Shown piece after piece: positions 1 through 7,950 of a stretch of 64,000 bases of DNA. The number at the start of each line of letters is the position of its first letter. The first letter of the stretch is position 1. Below the pieces are notes generated by a model that did not search any database, had not been told where the DNA came from, and saw nothing but the letters and a program-made list of their open reading frames with translations. This DNA comes from Bacteroidetes bacterium GWF2_33_38. Lineage in GTDB: Bacteria > Bacteroidota > Bacteroidia > Bacteroidales > GWF2-33-38. The translations under genes and the position numbers were made by a program. The stretch covers positions 41,816 through 105,815 of the forward strand of contig MEOF01000027.1 of NCBI GenBank assembly GCA_001769505.1, in the 5' to 3' direction.

Positions 1-289
1 ACTGCACAATTGAGCGTAATACATTTTAAAAATGTTCTCAAAAGCAATTTTGTTGCTGTCTTTAATTTGACCTAAGATTATTTTTTCGGTAACTTCCAAT
101 TTTTATAAAACCAATCAACAAAATTAATGATTAATTAGAACTTTTGAATATACTTTTTCCGATTGTCAGATTACATTTCTAATAAATCTTAAATCAAGAT
201 TATTCCTACGTAAGCTCTAATTTCGATAATCACAAACTAAGATTTAAGCCTCAGAGTTGACTTAGTTTTGGTTTAAGAAAATAAACTTT
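1..289. other. AT-rich non-coding edge
   Basis: No convincing gene is visible before the stop codon of the minus-strand amidophosphoribosyltransferase. The sequence is very AT-rich with stops in all frames. A weak inverted pair CTTAAATC / GATTTAAG (near 188 and 241) could form a long-loop hairpin downstream of that gene, but no T-run follows and I do not call it a terminator. Confidence 0.5.
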
Positions 290-2188
290 TTAGTATGCTC
301 TTTCGTTTCTTCCCTCTATATAATTTATAAAAGATTGAATTACAACTTTATTCCCTCCGGGAGTTGGATAATCGCCCGAAAAATACCAGTCTCCAGTGTG
401 TTCTGGGCAAGCTCTGTGCAAATCTTCAATTTTTTGATAAATTATTTTTACTTCTGCATTAATGCCTTCGGGCGTAAGCAACTCGGTAATTTTATCAGAT
501 ATTTGTTGTGGTGTAAAAAAATCGTAAATTCGTTTTACACTATTAACAATTTCTTCTTTTGGAAGTATAATTTGTCGTTTGCAATCGGCATAAACTTCAT
601 CAATTATAGTTGTTTGATTTGTTTCTTTCAAAAGCGTAATAGCAGCTTGAAATGCAATTAAATCTCCAAGTTTAGCCATATCAATGCCATAGCAATCAGG
701 ATATCGAATTTGGGGCGATGACGAAACGATAATAATCTTTTTGGGATTTAAGCGATCAAGTATTCGGAATATGCTTTGTTTAAGAGTTGTTCCTCTTACA
801 ATTGAATCGTCGATTACAACAAGATTATCTTTTTTGCGAACGGTGCCGTAAGTAACGTCGTAAACGTGAGCAACTAAATCATTTCGAGCAGAATCCTGTG
901 TAATAAACGTTCTAAGTTTTACATCTTTTACTGCAATTTTTTCGATTCGTGGTGAAATTGAAAGAATATCGTTTAACTCTTTATTGGAAATAATTCCTCC
1001 AAGTTTGCTCAATTTTTTCTTTTTAACTTCGGTTAAAAAAGCTTGCATGCCTTCAACCATTCCGTAAAAAGCGACTTCGGCAGTATTCGGGATAAACGAA
1101 AAAACAGTATTTTCGTAATCGTAGTCAATTTCTTTTAAAATTGTGGGAGTTATATATTCTCCTAGTCGTTTTCGTTCACGATAAATATCGCTGTCTGTTC
1201 CGCGTGAAAAATAAATTCGCTCAAACGAGCATGATTTTTTTTCGGTTGGTTCTTTATAAAGTTTTTCTTCGACACTGCCATTTTTCTTAACGATTAATGC
1301 GTGTCCTGGCTTGAGTTCTTTAACTCGTTCTTTGGAAACATTAAATGCCGTTTGAATAGGTGGTCGCTCTGATGTTACAACTGCAATTTCGTCGTCAACA
1401 AAGTAGTAAGCAGGGCGAATACCAGCAGGATCTCTCATCACAAAAGCATCGCCATGCCCGATAATTCCTCCAATAACATAGCCGCCATCCCAACGTTTTG
1501 AGGTGTTTACTAAAATATTCTGAATGTCAAGATCGTTTGCAACTTTTTCAGTAATTTCTATATTATTTAAGCCTAAGTCTTTATATTTTCTAAATGTTTT
1601 TTCAACTTCTTTGTCTAAAAAGTGCCCAATTTTTTCGAGTACCGTAACAGTGTCGCTTTTTTCGTAAGGATGCATTCCTTTATTTACAAGCGTATCGAAA
1701 AGCTCATCAACATTTGTGAGATTAAAATTTCCTGCAACAGCTAGATTTCTAGTCATCCAATTATTTTGTCGCAAGAGAGGATGACAATTTTCAATTTCGT
1801 TTTTTCCGTATGTACCATATCGAAGATGAGCTAAAAAAACTTCTCCGGTGAATTTTAAATTTTTCCGAACCCAATCGATATTGCTAACTAATTCGGGATT
1901 ATTTTTTTCTAAATCTTGAAGTGGTTTATAAATTTTCTCGAAAATATCTTTTATTGGCGTAGAAGTGTTTGAACGATAGCGATTTATATATTCTTCTCCG
2001 GGCTTTGCATCAAATTTTACACATGCAGCTCCTGCTCCATCTTGACCTCTGTTGTGTTGTTTTTCCATCAAGAGATACAATTTTTGTAAGCCATACATCC
2101 AAGTTCCATACTTTTCTTGATAATACTCTAAAGGCTTTAATAAACGGAGAAGAACTATACCGCATTCGTGTTTAATTTGTTCGCTCAT
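290..2188 (-). CDS. purF: Amidophosphoribosyltransferase (PurF family, large Bacteroidota form)
   Basis: Catalyses the first committed step of purine synthesis, PRPP + glutamine to phosphoribosylamine, in the cytosol. The ATG at 2188 gives 632 residues starting MSEQIKHE followed by Cys9, so the N-terminal nucleophile cysteine of the class II glutaminase would be exposed by removing a short propeptide, as in Bacillus-type PurF. HLRYGTYG and GNFNLTN belong to the glutaminase domain; VVIDDSIVRGTTL is the PRPP-binding loop of the phosphoribosyltransferase domain. The protein is about 130 residues longer than E. coli PurF, a form I associate with Bacteroidota. A longer in-frame ORF to 2257 exists, but a TACCTTTG -7 box at 2205-2212 lies inside that extension and supports the 2188 start. 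The glutaminase motif has NFN where NGN is usual. Function is confident; whether it is the sole PurF of the cell is unknown. Confidence 0.88.
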   Translation of the reverse strand: MSEQIKHECGIVLLRLLKPLEYYQEKYGTWMYGLQKLYLLMEKQHNRGQDGAGAACVKFDAKPGEEYINRYRSNTSTPIKDIFEKIYKPLQDLEKNNPELVSNIDWVRKNLKFTGEVFLAHLRYGTYGKNEIENCHPLLRQNNWMTRNLAVAGNFNLTNVDELFDTLVNKGMHPYEKSDTVTVLEKIGHFLDKEVEKTFRKYKDLGLNNIEITEKVANDLDIQNILVNTSKRWDGGYVIGGIIGHGDAFVMRDPAGIRPAYYFVDDEIAVVTSERPPIQTAFNVSKERVKELKPGHALIVKKNGSVEEKLYKEPTEKKSCSFERIYFSRGTDSDIYRERKRLGEYITPTILKEIDYDYENTVFSFIPNTAEVAFYGMVEGMQAFLTEVKKKKLSKLGGIISNKELNDILSISPRIEKIAVKDVKLRTFITQDSARNDLVAHVYDVTYGTVRKKDNLVVIDDSIVRGTTLKQSIFRILDRLNPKKIIIVSSSPQIRYPDCYGIDMAKLGDLIAFQAAITLLKETNQTTIIDEVYADCKRQIILPKEEIVNSVKRIYDFFTPQQISDKITELLTPEGINAEVKIIYQKIEDLHRACPEHTGDWYFSGDYPTPGGNKVVIQSFINYIEGRNERAY

Positions 2189-2204
2189 AAACGCTGTTTT
2201 TTTG

Positions 2205-2212
2205 CAAAGGTA
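2205..2212 (-). promoter_or_regulatory. Putative -7 box (TACCTTTG) of purF
   Basis: On the minus strand the octamer TACCTTTG matches the Bacteroidota primary sigma factor -7 consensus TAnnTTTG exactly, 16 bases before the chosen purF ATG. No clear TTTG -33 element is present (TTTC at about the right distance). The leader would be only about 10 nt, which is inferred. Confidence 0.5.
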
Positions 2213-2329
2213 ATATTTCGAACTATGTGAAATTGATAAATGCACAAAATTTATCAAATGTCTTTTAACATTTTAGATAAAACAAGAATATACAAAATCA
2301 GGAAAATGAAAGCGAAGCGATATTTTTTA

Positions 2330-2641
2330 CTAATCTTCCTCAACAAAGATAAAAATATCTTCGTTTTCTCGTTTCATTAGATATTGTTCTCGGGCAAATT
2401 TTTCGAGATTTTCTTTATTGGTTCTCAACTCTTCCATTCGCTTTGAGTCGGTTTCAATTTTTTTGAGATAATATTCTTGATCTCTAACAAGTTGATTATA
2501 TTCTTCAATGTATCCGTATCGGTCAACTAGATTGTTATTATCGAGAAAAAGTAGCCAAACGAGAAAAATCAAAGTCGTAAGAATATATTTATTCTTAATA
2601 TATGGAAATATAGCTTTGACTATTTTTTTAAACTTCTTCAT
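2330..2641 (-). CDS. FtsB/DivIC-like septum formation initiator
   Basis: A 103-residue single-pass membrane protein with the architecture of FtsB/DivIC divisome proteins: a short basic cytoplasmic N-terminus (KKFKKIVKAI), one transmembrane segment at about residues 20-35, then a coiled-coil rich in E, K, L (about 40-85) with the family-like tail in which the chain runs ...REQYLMKRENEDIFIF. In the divisome these proteins bridge FtsL and FtsQ and relay activation to the septal synthase FtsW/FtsI. It is followed at some distance by purF on the same strand, with no apparent functional link. Family assignment rests on length, topology and the AREQY.MKR..E signature; pairwise identity in this family is always low. 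Confidence 0.8.
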   Translation of the reverse strand: MKKFKKIVKAIFPYIKNKYILTTLIFLVWLLFLDNNNLVDRYGYIEEYNQLVRDQEYYLKKIETDSKRMEELRTNKENLEKFAREQYLMKRENEDIFIFVEED

Positions 2642-2694
2642 GCACCAAAATTACAAAATATTGGAAAACGTTTTTGCATTCAACTAAAAATTTA

Positions 2695-2919
2695 TCAACC
2701 ACCACTAATTAAATGTAAAATATCAATTTTATCGCCTTCGTTTACCAATGTATGTTGATAATCTTCTTTTTTAACCAACGTGTCATTAAGTTTGATTACC
2801 AACATTTTAAACGTATAGTTTTTCAACTTAAGCAATTCAGTTATGGTAATATTTTTGCTTGTAATTATTTCTTCTCTATTGTTTAAAACGATTTTCATTT
2901 TTAATTGAGAATTATTCAT
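2695..2919 (-). CDS. thiS: ThiS/MoaD-like sulfur carrier protein
   Basis: A 74-residue beta-grasp protein ending in Ser-Gly-Gly, the C-terminus that is adenylated and thiocarboxylated in ThiS and MoaD. It opens (after an optional 7-residue extension) with MKIVLNNREEI, typical of ThiS; an internal ATG at 2898 is an alternative start. The first eight bases overlap the 3' end of the thiF-like gene, so the pair is translationally coupled. No thiG, thiH, thiC or thiE is nearby, which leaves open whether the sulfur goes to thiamin thiazole or, given the tungsten-pterin enzyme 3 kb away, to molybdopterin/tungstopterin. The family is clear; the pathway is inferred. Confidence 0.82.
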   Translation of the reverse strand: MNNSQLKMKIVLNNREEIITSKNITITELLKLKNYTFKMLVIKLNDTLVKKEDYQHTLVNEGDKIDILHLISGG

Positions 2920-3487
2920 GATTGTTTAAAAGAATTTCGAGAACCATATTTGCTTGCATATTTGCAACAATTCCAACTCTCGGTGCTAATGGAGGATTTG
3001 CTTCGGAAACCTCTCGTTGCTCATCACCACAAATATATAAGTTTCCTATGTTTCGGGTTTTAAGACTGTTGTTTTTTCCCCATCCAGCGATACCAATACC
3101 TGTTATGATTGGTTTATTTGGATATTCTGATAAAACGGTTTCTATTATCATTTGTTTCATTTCAGCTAGGTCGAAGGCCTCAACAATTACATCACAATTT
3201 CTATAAATTTCAATAATTTCTTTAGATGTTAGCTTTTTGTCGTGGGCTTCGACCACAACAGTAGGATTAATTTTTGCGATATTTTCTTTTAATGCTTCCG
3301 TTTTTTTGCTTCCTATTTGTTCAAAGAAAAAATATTGGCGATTTAAGTTGCTTTCAACAATGATATCGAAATCGGCAATAATGAGTTTCCCTATCCCAAC
3401 TCTTGCCAAAGCCACTGCACAGTTTGAACCAAGCCCCCCACATCCGGCAATACCGACAGTTTTATTTTTCAACTTATTTCTGTACAT
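2912..3487 (-). CDS. thiF: ThiF-family sulfur carrier adenylyltransferase (short form)
   Basis: An E1-like enzyme that would adenylate the C-terminal glycine of the adjacent ThiS-like protein. The Rossmann nucleotide loop GCGGLGS is at residues 15-21, followed by ADFDIIVESNLNRQ, the conserved D..E.SNLNRQ ATP-binding segment. At 191 residues it matches the short ThiF family 2 rather than the roughly 250-residue MoeB/ThiF type, and it lacks the paired CxxC zinc motifs of the longer enzymes. Its stop overlaps the start of the thiS-like gene by 8 bases. Adenylation of the neighbour is well supported by family knowledge; the final product is not decided by this sequence. Confidence 0.83.
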   Translation of the reverse strand: MYRNKLKNKTVGIAGCGGLGSNCAVALARVGIGKLIIADFDIIVESNLNRQYFFFEQIGSKKTEALKENIAKINPTVVVEAHDKKLTSKEIIEIYRNCDVIVEAFDLAEMKQMIIETVLSEYPNKPIITGIGIAGWGKNNSLKTRNIGNLYICGDEQREVSEANPPLAPRVGIVANMQANMVLEILLNNHE

Positions 3488-3492
3488 GAAAT

Positions 3493-4431
3493 TTATTTAA
3501 GGTTGCTCGATAAAATTTCGTTACGATAGGTTTTAAGTTTTTTATTTAACGATATTAACTGCTTATTGTCTAGCTTCACATCTGAAATTTTATGCATCTT
3601 ATCGTCATATTTAAATGTTATATTCATAGCTTCAAAATCGCTTTTTAGTTTTTCGAGCTGGTCATATATTGGCGACGATTTGTCTATTTGCAAGCTATTG
3701 TAAAGTTCACAAAGATTGGGCAAAAATAGTTTTTGATGCAACAACAATATATTCAATTGCTTTTTTTGAAGTTCGCTCAATGTATTTTTTTTAAGCAAAT
3801 CGGAATATGTTTCAGTTAATAAATACAAGCCTTCGAGGTAGATGCTCGAAATAATCCAAATTCCAACTTGCCGTTCATCTGAGTGCTGAAAGTAGCCGTC
3901 TATTGAGTTTTGTGCCGACAATACGTATTTCGAAACCGAATCTTTGTTATAAACATTATCGCGTAATTTTTTGTAGAGCAATATCGAATTTTGGTCTTGA
4001 ATATCAAGTTCGTCGATTAAATGTTCGAGTCTTGACAATAAGGTTGACGAGAGGCTGATTTTATCGTTTAATACGCAATAACTAAAATCGACAATTACAA
4101 GCCCTAGATTCAATGCTTTGTAATACTTGTTTGGACACAATTCGTTGGTATAACAATACCCTTCGATTAATTCGTCTTGAAACGGAGCGTTAATTATTTT
4201 TAATGTTGATACAACTTGAGTAGGCGACGGAATAGTAAAAATAGTTGCGTTTTTATCGAGCGTAGGATAAAGGCTTTCGGTACTGTCAATAAAACCATTC
4301 TCACTAATTTCGTTGATAGGCGTTTGGCATGAGATTGAAAAGAAAAGAATAAGCGATAAGATAAGCAAGCTTTTCTTAAATAGAATTTTAGGTCTGAAAT
4401 TACAATTTAGAATTTGAAGTATCCTTATCAT
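3493..4431 (-). CDS. Hypothetical lipoprotein
   Basis: A 312-residue protein I do not recognise. It has a basic N-terminus, a hydrophobic stretch (about residues 20-34) and a lipobox-like FSISC with the acylated cysteine at residue 35, so it is predicted to be an exported lipoprotein. The mature part is helical and rich in Leu/Lys/Asp without repeats or catalytic motifs I can name. Its start overlaps the upstream gene by 32 bases and its end is 5 bases before the thiF-like gene, so it belongs to the same minus-strand transcription unit. The first methionine is the only ATG before the signal sequence. Confidence 0.65.
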   Translation of the reverse strand: MIRILQILNCNFRPKILFKKSLLILSLILFFSISCQTPINEISENGFIDSTESLYPTLDKNATIFTIPSPTQVVSTLKIINAPFQDELIEGYCYTNELCPNKYYKALNLGLVIVDFSYCVLNDKISLSSTLLSRLEHLIDELDIQDQNSILLYKKLRDNVYNKDSVSKYVLSAQNSIDGYFQHSDERQVGIWIISSIYLEGLYLLTETYSDLLKKNTLSELQKKQLNILLLHQKLFLPNLCELYNSLQIDKSSPIYDQLEKLKSDFEAMNITFKYDDKMHKISDVKLDNKQLISLNKKLKTYRNEILSSNLK

Positions 4432-5521
4432 TTAATCGTAAAATATAGATGCCGGGTTTAAAATTATTTTCAACATCGAAAGAAGTAAAAGTTGACGAAT
4501 CTAACAAAGATTTTGATATTTTATTTATTGTAATATTTCCCAAAGCATCTAAGGTATAAAAATTAAGTATTTCGACAGAATCGGGACAGGTTTCCAAATC
4601 TATTTCGCATTTGCCTAAACAAGGGTCGGGATAAACATTGTTTTTACATTCATTTTTCTCGGAATGCAATTGTTCGGAATCCAAATAAATAATGTCGTAA
4701 TACAAGCTTCTGTTATACAAATCAGTTTGTTTCAAGCGATAAAAAACATGTTTGTTGCTGTCTGACAACTCGTCGTAAACTTTGTACGAATGTTTTTTAT
4801 TGCTGTATTTTAATCCTGAAATTTTATTAACTGATTCAAAATCAATCCCATTGTAACTTTTTTCTAAAATAAAACATTTGTTGTCATACTCGTATCCCGT
4901 AACCCACTCAATAAGTACGTCGCCGTTTAAAACTCGTCCAGTAAAGCTCAATAAATTAATCGGAAGCGTGTTATATACGTAATGAATATTTGTTCCCGAA
5001 ATAAGTGGAGACCCTACTGAAAAGTCCCCAGCATTTTTGTTATAAAGCTCAATATATTCACTCTCATCATCGGTTTGAAACGAAAGCCTTATTTTAATGT
5101 GTTCGCCCGATTTAATCTGTCTGATATAATAATTAAAACTCGTGGGGGTTTTGGGAATATTGTTCCCATATATTGAATCAACAGTCAACCATTTATTCTC
5201 GGCAAAAATTTGAATATGAGCAAAATCTTCATTTTCTAGATTTCCCGAACTCCCGATATTTATCTTTAGGGGAATATCTAAATTTGCGGAGTCGTTCTCG
5301 CCCGGAATTTCAATTACTGATGTTTCGAGTGAACAAAAATTGTTAGAAACTTTCCATTTTGAACTTAATTGTTCGTAACACGAAACATTATAAGTCGAAG
5401 GATCCGATAATTCTAAATGATATAAGAGACCATCGTTCTGTTTCGTCTCATATGAATATAAAATCGATAATCCCAATAAAGAGAAAACCAATAAACCGAG
5501 TATTTTTATTTGCAGTCGCAC
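4400..5521 (-). CDS. Secreted protein with T9SS C-terminal sorting-like domain
   Basis: A 373-residue exported protein: signal peptide (residues 1-24 or so), a beta-rich body including a segment beginning LPINLLSFTGRVLNGDVLIEWVT, the common Bacteroidota module found just before sorting domains, and a C-terminal domain with VYPDPCLGKCEIDL and KPGIYILRLND that resembles the type A T9SS signal (YPNP ... G.Y.l.l). It would be exported through the outer membrane and anchored at the surface. The start codon is GTG at 5519-5521. It overlaps the downstream lipoprotein gene by 32 bases. The tail KDTSNSKL is shorter and more polar than in typical sorting domains, so secretion by T9SS is likely but not certain. 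The cargo function is unknown. Confidence 0.7.
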   Translation of the reverse strand: MRLQIKILGLLVFSLLGLSILYSYETKQNDGLLYHLELSDPSTYNVSCYEQLSSKWKVSNNFCSLETSVIEIPGENDSANLDIPLKINIGSSGNLENEDFAHIQIFAENKWLTVDSIYGNNIPKTPTSFNYYIRQIKSGEHIKIRLSFQTDDESEYIELYNKNAGDFSVGSPLISGTNIHYVYNTLPINLLSFTGRVLNGDVLIEWVTGYEYDNKCFILEKSYNGIDFESVNKISGLKYSNKKHSYKVYDELSDSNKHVFYRLKQTDLYNRSLYYDIIYLDSEQLHSEKNECKNNVYPDPCLGKCEIDLETCPDSVEILNFYTLDALGNITINKISKSLLDSSTFTSFDVENNFKPGIYILRLNDKDTSNSKL

Positions 5522-5701
5522 CTAAACTATTTTCTATCAAATAATATAAAAAAAAAATTTAATAACTGTTCTTATACTCTAATTTGTGACAAAAGGTTTC
5601 AAAAACGGTTTGAAAATAATTTTTTTTTGATAAATCAACAAATGAAGTAACTTTCGCATGATTTCATGTTTTTAAAACCTTTTTTAAAGAGGTTTTTTTT
5701 T

Positions 5702-5709
5702 TATTTTTG
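5702..5709 (+). promoter_or_regulatory. Putative -7 box (TATTTTTG) of the aldehyde oxidoreductase gene
   Basis: TATTTTTG fits TAnnTTTG and lies 36 bases before the ATG at 5745. The upstream 220-base gap to the divergent gene contains A/T runs and no obvious operator. No clear -33 TTTG is visible. Confidence 0.45.
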
Positions 5710-5744
5710 TATGGGTTAAATTGTAAACGAAAATTTTTAATAAA

Positions 5745-7898
5745 ATGGATTTAGCAAAAATTAAAAGTAAGCACAAATTACTGGCTGAGTTGAAATATAC
5801 TCCTAAGGAATTAGACAAAGGTTATGCCGATAGAACATTGTATGTCAATGTATCGAGCAATGTAATAAAAGAAAAAATTGTTCCTGCCGAAATGAAAAAG
5901 AAGTTTGTAGGAGGAAAAGGCTACGGATTAAAATATCTTTGGGACGCTGTAAAACCAACTACAAAATGGAACGACCCAGAAAATGAAATTATAATTGCCG
6001 GAGGTCCAATTTGCGGAATTACGCAATATTCAGGAACTGGAAAATCGTTGGTTGTGAGCCTGTCGCCACAAACAGCAGCACCAATGGACAGCAATGTTGG
6101 CGGTTATTTTGGTCCATTTTTAAAAATTGCAGGATTCGACGCAATAGAAATACAAGGAAAGTCGGATAAAGAAGTTATCGTATTAATCGACGGCGTAAAT
6201 CACAAAATAGAAATTTTTGAAGCCCCCGATGAAGCAATCGATAGTCATATTTTAGCTCACCAACTTACCGAAATGTATGCCGACGACGAAAGCGATCGCA
6301 AAAATATTTCAGTAGTTTCAGCAGGAAAAGCGGCTGATAATTCATTAATCGGAATGTTAAACTTCAGTTTTTTTGATGTTAAGCGTAAAGAAGTTCGATT
6401 AAAACAAGCCGGACGAGGTGGAATAGGAACCGTTTTTAGAAATAAAAAAATTAAAGCACTTGTTTGCAAAGTTCCTGGAGTAAAAGGGAATTTAAACAAT
6501 GTTGTTGATTTGCCTGCAATTATGGAACGAGGCAAACGTTTCAACAAAGAAATGAAAAATGACGATCAACAGTGCGAAATGAAAACCAAAGGGACAGCTC
6601 ACCTTACAAATGTTATGAACGATTATGATATTTTGCCAGTTCATAATTTTAAGTTTGGAAGTCATAAAGATGCTGATAAAATACACTCGAATATTTACAA
6701 ATCGTATTTTGCACAAGGTATGCCTGATGGATGTTGGATAGGTTGCAATATGCAATGTGCTAAAGGCGTAAATAATTACGAACTACGAACTGGTCCGTAT
6801 GCTGGACAAAAAGTATTGGTAGAAGGTCCTGAGTACGAAACAGCAGCATCTTTAGGTTCAATCATGGGAATTTTCAACCCTGAATTTACAATCGAAGCCA
6901 ATTTCTATTGCGACACATATGGAATTTGCACTATTTCGTGGGGAACCATTATGGGTTTTGTGATGGAGTGCTTTGAAAACGGAATTCTCAATGAAGAAAG
7001 AACCGGAGGATTAAAACTCAATTTCGGAAACGAAGAAAATGCTATGAAATTGTTGCATCAAGTTGCAACAGGCGAAGGTTTTGGAAAAATAGCAGGACAA
7101 GGAGTGCGTAAATTAAAAGAACATTTTGTCGCTAATGGCTGGGGCGAGGCTAAATTTTTGCAAGATATTGGAATGGAAAACAAGGGTTTAGAATATTCTC
7201 AATATGTTTCAAAAGAATCATTGGCACAACAAGGCGGTTATGCTATGACCAATAAAGGACCTCAACACGACGAAGCTTGGTTAATTTTTATGGATATGGT
7301 AAATAATCATATCCCAACCTTTGAAAACAAAGCCGAAGCATTGCATTATTTCCCGATGTTCAGAACGTGGTTTGGATTACAAGGGCTTTGCAAATTGCCA
7401 TGGAACGACATTGAACCCGAAGATAATGCTCAAACATCAGAACCAGCAAAAGTTCCTGAGCATGTTGACAACTATGTTACAATTTATAGAGCTGTAACAG
7501 GCGATATGTCATTCGATAAATTTGAAATGATTCGTCAATCAGAAAGAGTATATAATTTCCAACGAATTTTTAATATCCGAATGGGGTTTGGAACCAGAAA
7601 ACACGATGCTCAACCATATAGAGCTGCCGGACCGGTTACAAATGAAGAGTACGAATCAAGACAAGAACGATACGATAAACAATTGATTGAACTTGCAAAT
7701 TATAACCCTGAAGGAAAAACAACTACAGAAAAAGTTGCTGAGTTAAGAAAATATCGCGAAGACAGATATGAAAAATTACTCGATGCTGTTTATATTCGCA
7801 GAGGCTGGAATCAAAATGGAGTACCTAAAATTGAGCACCTTAAAAAATTAGGCATGGATTTGCCTGAGGTTATTGAGATTGTTGCTCCTTTACAATAA
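5745..7898 (+). CDS. aor: Tungsten-type aldehyde:ferredoxin oxidoreductase family protein
   Basis: A 717-residue cytosolic enzyme of the AOR family, which oxidises aldehydes to acids (or reduces acids) with ferredoxin at a bis-pterin tungsten or molybdenum centre. The N-terminal domain (to about 250) holds the family motifs GGKGYGLKYLWD, GPICG and SGTGKSLVVS, and AGRGGIGTVFRNKKIKAL matches the end of AOR domain 1. Likely [4Fe-4S] ligands are C330, C334 and C338 (spacing CX3CX3C, where the archetype is CX2CX3C) plus C549 in GLCKLPWND. It is longer than archaeal AOR (about 605) and than GAPOR; the substrate cannot be told from sequence. It is monocistronic between divergent and convergent neighbours, with no separate ferredoxin-like subunit. 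The ThiS/ThiF-like pair 3 kb upstream may help make its cofactor. Family certain, substrate unknown. Confidence 0.88.
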   Translation: MDLAKIKSKHKLLAELKYTPKELDKGYADRTLYVNVSSNVIKEKIVPAEMKKKFVGGKGYGLKYLWDAVKPTTKWNDPENEIIIAGGPICGITQYSGTGKSLVVSLSPQTAAPMDSNVGGYFGPFLKIAGFDAIEIQGKSDKEVIVLIDGVNHKIEIFEAPDEAIDSHILAHQLTEMYADDESDRKNISVVSAGKAADNSLIGMLNFSFFDVKRKEVRLKQAGRGGIGTVFRNKKIKALVCKVPGVKGNLNNVVDLPAIMERGKRFNKEMKNDDQQCEMKTKGTAHLTNVMNDYDILPVHNFKFGSHKDADKIHSNIYKSYFAQGMPDGCWIGCNMQCAKGVNNYELRTGPYAGQKVLVEGPEYETAASLGSIMGIFNPEFTIEANFYCDTYGICTISWGTIMGFVMECFENGILNEERTGGLKLNFGNEENAMKLLHQVATGEGFGKIAGQGVRKLKEHFVANGWGEAKFLQDIGMENKGLEYSQYVSKESLAQQGGYAMTNKGPQHDEAWLIFMDMVNNHIPTFENKAEALHYFPMFRTWFGLQGLCKLPWNDIEPEDNAQTSEPAKVPEHVDNYVTIYRAVTGDMSFDKFEMIRQSERVYNFQRIFNIRMGFGTRKHDAQPYRAAGPVTNEEYESRQERYDKQLIELANYNPEGKTTTEKVAELRKYREDRYEKLLDAVYIRRGWNQNGVPKIEHLKKLGMDLPEVIEIVAPLQ

Positions 7899-7902
7899 TT
7901 AA

Positions 7903-7939
7903 AAAGACTCCTTTATGACGTTGCCATAAAGGAGTCTTT
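7903..7939. terminator. Bidirectional intrinsic terminator between convergent genes
   Basis: A perfect 15-bp stem (7903-7917 with 7925-7939, arms AAAGACTCCTTTATG and its complement) around a 7-base loop, with T-rich sequence on the right and A-runs on the left. It sits 5 bases after the oxidoreductase stop and 12 before the metalloprotease stop, so it can serve both. Confidence 0.88.
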
Positions 7940-7950
7940 CTTATCGTATT

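Noticed and set aside
2189..2257. Longer N-terminus of the amidophosphoribosyltransferase
   Set aside because: It would place the nucleophile cysteine 32 residues in and overlap a good -7 box; the propeptide from 2188 has the normal length.
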